Shown here piece after piece: positions 54,138 through 61,385 of a stretch of DNA of 64,000 nucleotides; positions within the stretch are counted from its first letter, which is position 1; each line of letters opens with the position of its first letter. The notes below the pieces were generated by a model. That model saw only the letters and a program-made list of their open reading frames with translations. It did no database searches and was not told where the DNA came from. The position numbers and the translations under genes were made by a program. This stretch comes from Symbiodinium natans (lineage: Eukaryota; Sar; Dinophyceae; Suessiales; Symbiodiniaceae), in assembly GCA_905221605.1 (NCBI GenBank), contig CAJNDS010002218.1, forward strand, positions 322,501-386,500, given 5' to 3'.

Positions 54138-55756
54138 ATGCACTTCTTCCGCTGCCTCGCCGCGGTCCTCAAGAAGAACTTCACCCTAAAGACCGCTCCT
54201 CAGTTTAGGGTTTAGGGTTTAGGGTTTAAGGTTTAGGGTTTAGGCTTTGAGGGTTTGGGGTTTAGGGTTTGGGTTTAGGGTTTAGGGTTCATTGGAGTTG
54301 GGGTGAAAGATAGTAGGAGTGGAGCTGCACTGATCGCCTAAACACCTCTGTTTGTCAACAACTCCGCCGCCTGAGGCTACTGGGCTTCAGGGTGTTTCGC
54401 ATGTTGCCAGTGAGAAGCGATTGATTCCTTGCTGGTGCTGACAGTCTTGGGGGCCTACGCCCTAAACTTTCCTAAATCGCATGCCCCCATACAACTTAAT
54501 TCTAGCCCGGCGCGCCTGCAGAACGCCGGATGAGAAGCAAGCAAACAAGGGCCTTCGGGCGCTGCTCAGTTGAACTGCCACGGCAGGGATATAGCCCCAC
54601 CAGGTGTGGGGTTTCAGGTGTTTTTATCCCCCCCCCCCAATCCATAAACCCCGAATTCCAACCCTTAAGCCCTGAACCCTAAAATCCCGAATAAGATGCC
54701 TAGAGTTTTTGTGTGTGTGTGGCCGATGAAACCCTAAACCCCTAAACCCCTAAACCCCTGCACCCCTAAACCCCTACACCCCTAAACCCCTAAACCCCTA
54801 AAGCCCGAAACGCCGTTCTGGCGCCGTTCCTTCGCCAGGTCGCGGTCATGGCTGGGCGCGTTGTTGGAGCTGCTCCTGCCGGTGGCCCTGATGGGGCTAC
54901 TGATCTGGATCCGCAACGAGGCACCCTTGGCAGAGGGCTCTCCAGCCCAGGTTGAGGGTTTCATAGCATTTTGGGGTTTTAGGGTTTGGGGTTTAGCCCT
55001 GAAGGCCCTTAATGGCCCTAAGGCCCTGCCTTTGAGCACTTCGATGTCGCCCCGGTAGAAATTGGGAGGGCCTCCAGAAGGCTTTTGCAACTGTGTTCGC
55101 GTGTCAGGGTTTAAGGTTCAAGGTTAAGGTTCAGGGTTTGGTGGTTGCGCAGCCTGATTGCCCCGAACATAAGCTTCTAAACCCGTTTAAGCCCTAACGC
55201 CTAAACGCCTAACCCCTGAACTCCAACGGTTACAGGGTCCAGGGGTGTTGGGTTTATTTGGGGGGGCTTAGGGGGTAAGCGTTTAGGGTTTAGGCTTGAG
55301 TTGTGGGTTTTCCGGTGTGGGTTTTGACTTGCTGTCGCGGACGGCCTTATTTTTCTCAAGTCTTTCTCGTTGGCCTCCTTCTCAAGCTTGAACTGTTTGT
55401 TGGCCGCTTTATCTTCTCGTCCTCGTCTGCAACCAAGCAGAGAAAGGCAAAAAAACATTTTGCTCGCTGAAGCTTCTGTGCTAGACATGCGCTGGCCAGC
55501 TTCAGTAACCGGCCAGCCACAATGTTGGCCGTGGTTTCAGGCTTTCTCGGCCTCTCCGGGTTGAGGTTCGCGGGTTTAAAGACTCTTAGGGTCCAGGGGC
55601 CCCAATCCCTAAACCCTAAACCCTAAACCCTAAACCCTCTATCCTCTAAAGCCTAAGCCCTAAAGTGTATGCTTCTGGCAGCTTCCAGGTGACGACGGAA
55701 GAGGTCCCTGCGCAGACGTACGTGGATTCACCTGACCTTCGGAGTGATTTCGGAGG
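54138..55756 (+). CDS. ABCA-type transporter N-terminus, exons separated by telomeric repeats
   Basis: Exon 1, 54138 to ~54202, starts at ATG and encodes MHFFRCLAAVLKKNFTLKT. Exon 2, ~54810-54950, encodes FWRRSFARSRSWLGALLELL and then PVALMGLLIWIRNEAP, ending CAG|GTTGAGG. Together these read as the start of an ABC subfamily A half-transporter: an RCLxxLLKKN(F/W) motif, a basic stretch, then the first membrane helix with LLELLLPVxxMxLLIWIR. A third open island, 55689-55756 (VTTEEVPAQTYVDSPDLRSD), fits the start of the extracellular loop. Later islands listed separately may continue the gene; no nucleotide-binding domain was found in the window, so it is incomplete or truncated. Introns hold TTTAGGG arrays and poly-C. 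Confidence 0.5.
54205..54290 (+). repeat. TTTAGGG array directly after ABCA-like exon 1
   Basis: Exon 1 ends CCTCA|GTTTAGGG, so the first telomeric unit provides the 5' splice GT. About eleven imperfect units. Confidence 0.9.
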
Positions 55757-56193
55757 GTTCAGGGTTTAGGGTTTAGGGTTTAGGGTTTAGGGTTTGCCTT
55801 GAGTGTTGCCAGCCCCCAAAATTTGAGCTCTCTCTAAGCCCTAAGGCCCCAACCCTCATCCCCAACCCACTGCTACATGGTCACTTCTCTAAAACAGGGT
55901 TTCCTCTTGGGGGGGTCCTTATTCGAAGGCCCGAAAAAGGGCCCATCATTTAATGAACTCACGACATGTATACCCCAACTGCGATGAAAGTCCCGTGCTT
56001 GGGCGTGCCTTGTGCTTGAGAGTCCTTCTGTCGTGGCGTTGAGGTTTGTAGGGGCCCCCCAAAAAAACAGAGAAACACGAGGATCCTACTGTAGGGGTAT
56101 AAGGGCCCCTGATATGGGAGATTCCGGGCAACCATCTTTGTATAGTCCTTATGTTTGTGTTGAGGGTAAACGGTTAAGGGTTTAGGGTTTCGG
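55757..56193. other. Repeat patch, short elements and unique DNA
   Basis: TTTAGGG array at 55757-55795. Partial inverted-repeat elements at about 55886-55950 (CTCTAAAACAGGGTTTCC, GTCCTTATTCGAAGG) and 56085-56130 (GGATCCTACTGTAGGGGTAT) share motifs with the 81-bp family. Confidence 0.6.
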
Positions 56194-56262
56194 ATGCCCA
56201 AGGACAACAACCCGACCTACTTCCCCGACCACGCCATGAACATCTCGGCGCTTCCCGGACAG
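56194..56262 (+). other. Exon-like island (MPKDNNPTYFPDHAMNISAL)
   Basis: Open frame with good composition, preceded by a TTTAGGG unit (GGTTTCGG) and followed by CAGAGACCC and a CCCTGAAA array. Might be a later exon of the ABCA-like gene; not proven. Confidence 0.35.
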
Positions 56263-56379
56263 AGACCCGAGACCCTACAACCCTGAAACCCTCAAACCCG
56301 AAAATCCCAAAGCTTAAAGCCTTAAGACCCTAAGCCCCAAACCCTAAACCCCAAAACTCTTAAACCCAACTCTTCAACC

Positions 56380-56800
56380 CTAACCCTCCCCCCCCCCCCC
56401 CCCCCCCCCCCCCCCACCCCGCCAAACCCATAAACCCTAAGCCCTGCACCCTGAACCCACCCCTGAGCGGTGTGGGTTTTTGGGCTGCCCGGGCTCAAAC
56501 CCACAGAGCCCGAAGGACCTAAGCTCTGAGGCCTAAAGACTAAAGACCCTAGGTCCCCTAAATGCCCCGAACACCCTCAACACCCTGGACCCAAGCACCT
56601 TAAACCCTAAATACCCGAAATGCCCTAAACCCTAAACCCTTAAAACCCTAAATGCCCCAAACGCCCTAAACACCCCTACACACCCTAAAGGCCCTTAACG
56701 CTCTAAACGCTTCTAGACACGCCCTAGACACTCTTAAACCCTAAGCCCTAAGCCCTAAGCCCTAAGCCCTAAGCCCTAAACCCTAAACCCTAAACCCTGC
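56380..56800. repeat. Poly-C run and degenerate CCCTAAA/CCCTAAG repeats
   Basis: A C run of about 28 at 56387-56415, then unique DNA and a long stretch of decayed units (AAATGCCC, AAACGCCC, AAACACCC) ending in clean CCCTAAG and CCCTAAA units at 56735-56800. Nothing coding seen. Confidence 0.85.
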
Positions 56801-56819
56801 TGGGGCGCTTCCTTGCCAG

Positions 56820-56888
56820 GACTGCCGCCTGCCTTTCGGGCGCTGCTCGAGACGATCTGCAAGTGCTTCGGACCGACTCTAACTGAGT
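56820..56888 (+). other. Exon-like island (LPPAFRALLETICKCFGPTL)
   Basis: CCAG|G acceptor, open frame encoding LPPAFRALLETICKCFGPTL, then T|GTTAGGG, where telomeric sequence supplies the donor. Function unknown. Confidence 0.38.
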
Positions 56889-56889
56889 G

Positions 56890-57394
56890 TTAGGGTCTAG
56901 GGTTTAGGGTTTAGGGTTTAGGGTTTAGGGTTTAGGGTCTAGTTTTTTTGTTTCCTCGCTTCTTTCCTTATAAGGGAACCTATTCACAAATAGTCCTCAA
57001 AGGCTTGAAAGCACAACTCAGCTAAGCCTCATCATCCCAAGACCCTCCAAGCAGGGTTTAGGGTTTAGGGTTTAGGGTTCAGGGTTTTAGGGTTTCAGTT
57101 TTTTAGGGTTTGGGGTTTTAGGTCTACGGTTTAGGGTTCAGGGACTTAGGCTTTAGGGTTTAGGGCTTTTGTGTTTCGGGTTTAGGGTTCAGGGTATAGG
57201 TAGGGTTTAGGACTTTGGGGTTTCGGGCTTTGGGGTTTTAGGGTTTGGGTCTTCAGGGCTGTAGGGTTGGCTTTAGGGTTTTTGGGGATTTTGGGTGTAG
57301 GGTTCATGTGTTTAGGGTTTAGGGTTTAGGGTTTAGGGTTCAGGGCTTAGGGTTAAGGGCGGGTTTAAGCCCTGAACCCGAATCCCCAACACCC
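56890..57394 (+). repeat. TTTAGGG arrays and degenerate derivatives
   Basis: Clean units at 56895-56942 and 57055-57085, then increasingly decayed TTTAGGG/TTTTAGGG/TTCGGG to about 57360. Confidence 0.9.
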
Positions 57395-57408
57395 GTCAAG
57401 GTCCCCTG

Positions 57409-57472
57409 GCAGTGGCCTGTGCCCAGAGATCTTCGAAGAGAATTGGGGCTTGCGGAAGGAGCACTACACAGG
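57409..57472 (+). other. Exon-like island (CPEIFEENWGLRKEHYT)
   Basis: Open frame encoding SGLCPEIFEENWGLRKEHYT. The frame continues into a hydrophobic LCAIFSCACGIFF stretch and then low-complexity GGCCTTAAGG sequence, where it ceases to be credible. Confidence 0.35.
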
Positions 57473-57527
57473 ACTTTGTGCCATCTTCTCGTGCGCCTGT
57501 GGGATCTTCTTTAGGGCCTTTTGGGTT

Positions 57528-57728
57528 GGGGGCCTTTTCAAGGGCCTTAAGGCCCTGAAGGCCCTGAAGGCCCTTAAGGGCCTTTTCAAGGGCCTTAAGA
57601 CCCTTAAGGCCTTTAAGGGCCTTAAGGAAGGCCCTTTAAGGGCCTTAAGGCCTTAAGGCCTTTAAGGGCCTTAAGGCCTTTAAGGGCCTTAAGGAAGGCC
57701 CTTAAAGGCCTGAAGGGCCTTGAGGGCT
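57528..57728. repeat. Palindromic (GGCCTTAAGG)n repeat
   Basis: About 200 bp of GGGCCTTAAGG/GGCCCTGAAGG units, each itself near-palindromic, so the tract can fold into many alternative hairpins. Produces spurious Leu/Lys/Gly-rich frames. Confidence 0.93.
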
Positions 57729-57738
57729 CAGTGTGCAG

Positions 57739-57820
57739 GATCCTCGCTGGATGGGCTGCTCCTCGTGCACTTGGCCCTGAAGGGACAGAAGCTGGGCATT
57801 GTGGGCAGCCGGGGGCCCTG
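57739..57820 (+). other. Exon-like island (SSLDGLLLVHLALKGQKLGI)
   Basis: CAG|GA acceptor, open frame encoding SSLDGLLLVHLALKGQKLGI then VGSRGP, ending CTG|GTTTAGGG at a telomeric array. Function unknown. Confidence 0.38.
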
Positions 57821-57915
57821 GTTTAGGGTTTAGGGTTAGGGTTTAGGGTTTAGGGTTTAGGGTTTAGGGTTTAGGGTTTAGGGTTTAGGGTTCAGGGTTT
57901 AGGGTTTAGGGTTTA
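57821..57915 (+). repeat. TTTAGGG array
   Basis: About 13 units, abutting the preceding exon-like island. Confidence 0.95.
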
Positions 57916-58033
57916 GTGTCTGGTTCAAGCCAAGTCTTCTTGAGCCTTTTGGGCAGCGGTTTTGCGGGGTTTGGGGGGGTGCAAGCCTGTAAGCCTTCAC
58001 CCTAACCCACCAGGCAAGAAGCCCCAAACCTAT

Positions 58034-58062
58034 TAAGGACTGTTAGTATAAGGGGGAACATC
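58034..58062. mobile_element. Solo end of the GATGTTCC-ended element
   Basis: AAGGACTGTTAGTATAAGGG followed by GGAACATCT matches the right end of the 92-bp element at 43930-44021; no matching left end nearby. Confidence 0.55.
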
Positions 58063-58114
58063 TAAGCCCCAAAGCCTAAACCCTAAACCCGAAACCCTAA
58101 ACCCTAAACCCTTG

Positions 58115-58791
58115 CGTGATACTCAGTATGGATTCAGAAAAGACACAAGCTCGACCCACCCGCTTTTTCAATTGCGCAGAGCAATGGAGTGGTCCGAAAT
58201 GACCTCTAACCCGTTGCACTTAACAGATTTGGGCTGTCGCAACGTTCTCTGAACATCATTCCTCGCTGTGTCAGGACCCTAGTTTTTTACACGATTTCCG
58301 ACACGGGGGACAAAGTGCATGGGGTGGTGGGCTCGGGAATCCGCCAGGGCTGTCCTCTAGGCGCATATTTGTGTATCATGGTACAGACAGTCATTTTTGA
58401 AGACCTGGACTGGTACCTCTTATTTAAGGGGGTCCCCACTAAGACGTGGTTGGTGGGCAAGCCGGCTTATGATTTAGAATATGCGGACGACACGCTGTTG
58501 ATGTCAATGACCACAGCGCAGCTCACGGACATGCTACAGCGACTTGAAACGCTGGCCAAGCTTTACGGTATGAATCTAAACCAGACCAAAACAGAAATAC
58601 TACAGGACCCCAAGAGACCCCAAGACACACTCAGGTTCCTAGGTGGAACGCCCGTACCGACCACAACTCAAGTCAAGTATCCGGGAAGTATGATTGGCTG
58701 GGCCCCCGGTCTCCATATGCTTCTGCAGTGCCTGGACTTTCTGGGTGGGGGGGACGCCGGGGGCGGCACTAATGGGTTCTGTCCCAGATGA
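58115..58791 (+). pseudogene. LINE-type reverse transcriptase remnant
   Basis: Starts directly after a CCCTAAA array. The first frame encodes QYGFRKDTSSTHPLFQLRRA, the RT finger motif. After 58225 the frame shifts and continues GLSQRSLNIIPRCVRTLVFY, then GSGIRQGCPLGAYL and YADDTLLM (catalytic DD). The segment that should hold the first catalytic Asp (motif A) is missing between the two frames, so the enzyme is dead. The homology fades after about 58720. Non-LTR retrotransposon family; no intact partner here. Confidence 0.8.
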
Positions 58792-58990
58792 GCACCCCCT
58801 CCCCAGTCCGGGGCTGCGCTGTGGAGGTGACAGTGCCACTCCTTTCTCCTTTTTTTTTTTGGTGTGTGTTTTTTTTTTGGGTTTTGTTCTGCTTGTTGCG
58901 TTCCCTACACTTCCTGTCGCTTCCTGCCGCCGTCTCGGGTCTTTCAGGCTTGTAACCTCCCTGCCTTTCTCCCCTTGCCTACTCGCTGCC
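58792..58990. other. Pyrimidine-rich leader before the GPGAR ORF
   Basis: T-rich runs (58852-58880) and C/T-rich sequence end in CTCGCTGCCATGG. It may be the 5' boundary region of the element that follows. Confidence 0.4.
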
Positions 58991-59930
58991 ATGGCCCTCT
59001 TCCCTCATATCCGCTGCTCGCTGAAACGGCAGTTGGATGTGTTGCTGCACTTGCTCCTGGCCCGCTCCGCCCTGGACCTCACAGGCTCCATTCCAGTTGA
59101 CCTCGCCACCTTCAACGTGGACCTTTGCTTTGAGGGCGCCTCGGCCAAGTCTTCCGGTTGGTCAGCTCGGGAAGTTGGTGGCCTCGAAACAGATCCTGTC
59201 TGACGCGCCGGCCGAAGGTTTTGACAACCTTCTTCTTCTTTGCATTATGGGCTCGCCTGCTTTTGCGAAGCTACTTTCCTCGTCGGGTCTCTCCGGTACC
59301 CAACTCTCCGCGCGGGACAAGCTGGCGCGGCTCTTACGCTCCTTTCGGGGCCACCCAGCTTCCCTGGTGGATCGTTCTACTCGGGCGGGTCGTGTTTTAC
59401 ATGGTCGCCTCACTGGGATGAAGACCCGTGCTGAAGCAAAGCAAGCCCTCATCCATTCCATCCCATTGGGCCTTAAGCGCCCACAACTCAAGGTTGGCAA
59501 GCGCTGGCGTGCCAAACGCGCCATCTTGTCGCACATTGGTGGCTATCCGCAGTTCGGCCCCTACTCCACGTCTGCATTCTGGCAACTGTTTCGCACCCTG
59601 TACCCCACCTTCCCCGCGTCCGTGGACAAGCAATTCTGCGAGACTGGCCCCGGTGCACGTGGTGGCCTCAATTGGATTATGGGGTTCCCTCCTTCCCTGG
59701 GTAAGGCGTCCAAGGATGTGCATCACTCCAACCTCTATGCGGATAAGCTGGTTAAGCTCGGTCTTCCTCTTGCCCGTAATCGCCTTCTACGCCCTTCGGC
59801 TGGTGACCCCGCGCACGTGGCTGCAGCTAAACGCAAGCTCCTCCTACACTTGGACACCCTCGAAGGTCGTGCCTTTGCTTGCTGTGAATACAGTAAGTTT
59901 GTACATTTCCTTCTCCACTCGTCACGCTGA
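58991..59930 (+). pseudogene. Frameshifted ORF with a GPGARGGLN motif, resembling the HMUDK helical domain
   Basis: ATG at 58991 in a GCCATGG context; the first frame (MALFPHIRCSLKRQLDVLLH...) is coherent to about 59150. Coding sense then continues in the +1 frame (VGQLGKLVASKQILSDAPAE) to the stop at 59930; reading through both needs one extra base to be skipped. The second half contains GYPQFGPYSTSAFWQLF and FCETGPGARGGLNWI. The GPGARxGLN signature recalls the helical domain of the 5-hydroxymethyl-dU DNA kinase/thymine-hypermodification families, relevant because dinoflagellate DNA contains 5-hydroxymethyluracil. The assignment rests on motif memory only. The frameshift may be a mutation, an assembly error or programmed. 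Confidence 0.45.
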
Positions 59931-60002
59931 CGCATTGCCTCTGCCCTCGCCCCGCGGTTCAAAAGTTCGCCCAGGCTCTGTTGTGCTTCCACTCACATGC
60001 GC

Positions 60003-60032
60003 TTTTTTTTTCCTTTTTTTTTTTTTTTTTCT

Positions 60033-60125
<93 letters not shown>

Positions 60126-60422
60126 TCCGTCTTTGTCTCTGTGTCTGTCCGTCCGTCTGTCCGTCTGTCCGGCTGTGTGCCTTTCGGCCTTGTTTTTGTG
60201 TTTTTTTTTTTTCCTTCTTCTTCTTTTTTTTTCTTGTCTCCTCGTTTTTTTTTTTGGCCCTCCTTTTTTTTTTTTTTCTTTTCTCGTTTTTTGTTTTTTT
60301 GCTTGTCTGTTTTTTTTGTTGTGCGTGCTTGCTTCCTTTTTTTTTTTTTTTTTTTTTTGGGGGGGGGTGCGTGCTGATTGCGTGCGTGCTTTGGTGCGGC
60401 GCGCGCGCGCGCGCGCGCGCGC
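60003..60422 (+). repeat. Polypyrimidine, (CT)n, (TG)n, poly-T and (GC)n tracts
   Basis: T/C tract at 60003-60035, (CT)n at 60036-60092, (GT)n at 60094-60122, CCGTCTGT repeats, several T runs, and (GC)n at 60395-60422 next to a G run. Open frames on both strands here (Leu/Ser/Phe-rich or Arg/Lys/Glu-rich) are artefacts of composition. Confidence 0.95.
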
Positions 60423-60572
60423 GGGTCCCCGCCGCTCTTGCGCTCGCCTCGTGGTTCCTCCCCGTTGTGCCCGTCTCCCGTTGCCTGGAGTCCTCCTTTT
60501 TTTTTTTTTAAAAAAAAAATAATTTGGGGATATGCCTCCTGCTGGCCCTTCCGGGTTGGCTTGGCCCCAATC

Positions 60573-60610
60573 ACAACCCCCCCTGCCTAGCCACCCGCGG
60601 GGGGGGTTGT
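60573..60610 (+). promoter_or_regulatory. ACAACCCCCC...GGGGGGTTGT hairpin 1
   Basis: ACAACCCCCC and GGGGGGTTGT form a perfect stem around a loop of about 18 bases (TGCCTAGCCACCCGCG). The C/G runs could also give alternative quadruplex or i-motif structures. Confidence 0.7.
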
Positions 60611-60972
60611 AAACGGTCTCTTTCCGTCCCTGCACCTCCCGACCCTGCGCGATCGCTTCCTTTCTCTTCCCCGTTTCGCCTTCTTCTTTCCTTCGCTTCG
60701 GTAGGCCCTTGCGGGCTGGCCTGAGTCTGGCCATTGCCGGCGCACCGGGCGGTGTCTCGCCCTTCTGCTCTCCCCTATTCTGGGAGGGGGCTGGATACCC
60801 CTCTTGCTGACCCTTCCGGGTTGGCTTGGCCCCAATCGCAACCCCCCCAGCCCCTCTAAGTCTGGCCAGTGCCGTCGCACCTGGCCGTGTTCCCACGAGG
60901 GCAATTTTTTTTTTTTTTTTTGCCTGGATAGCTCTGTATTGGGGCAGTCCCCCTGCCGGCTTGGCCCCATTT

Positions 60973-61010
60973 ACAACCCCCCCTGCCTTGCGCTTCGCGG
61001 GGGGGGTTGT
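60973..61010 (+). promoter_or_regulatory. ACAACCCCCC...GGGGGGTTGT hairpin 2
   Basis: Same stem as at 60573 with a different loop (TGCCTTGCGCTTCGCG). Conservation of the stem in two leader copies with changed loop bases supports a structural role; the middle copy at 60838 lacks the 3' arm. Confidence 0.7.
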
Positions 61011-61385
61011 CGCTGCCTCATCCCGTCCTCCCGTATCTGCGCGCTCGCATCCTCCTCTCCCCCGCCTCGCCTCGCCTTCCCCGTCGCTTCGGTGGGCGTT
61101 TGTGTGGTTGTGTGGTTGTGTGGTTGGGTAGTTGGGTGGTTGGTTGGTTGTGTTTTTTTGTGTGTTTGCGTGGTTGCGTGGTTGCGTGGTTGCGTGGTCG
61201 CTTGGCTGTGTGCGTGTGGGTGTCCTTTTGTTTCTTTTTTTTCTTTTTGGTTCTTTCTTCCCTCTTCTCTGAGCGCCCCGGCCTCTGGCCCTGGTCTGCA
61301 GTTGTTCTGCGCTGTTCTCCTCTCGGCTTTGGTGGTTTTTGTCCCCGCAGTTCTGGCTCAGCACCCCTGTAAAAGGCCCGCTGCC

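Larger units (their letters stand above)
60535..61385 (+). promoter_or_regulatory. Repeated GC-rich leader of the retroelement, with hairpins
   Basis: CTTCCGGGTTGGCTTGGCCC plus CAATC(A/G)CAACCCCCC occurs at about 60548 and 60818 (offset about 270 bp), and a shorter version (CCGGCTTGGCCCCATTTACA) at about 60956. The copies share CGCTTCGGT(A/G)GGC and TCTGGCCA(G/T)TGCCG. This monomer-like arrangement before ORF1 resembles a repeated LINE 5' UTR/promoter. A GGTTGTGTGGTTGTG-type GT repeat (61105-61215) follows. The RING ORF begins at 61386. Confidence 0.6.

Noticed and set aside
59428-61364. Large frames over 59.4-61.4 kb on both strands (364 and 480 codons)
   Set aside because: They cross the CT, GT, T and GC tracts and encode Ser/Leu/Phe or Arg/Lys/Glu runs; composition artefacts.
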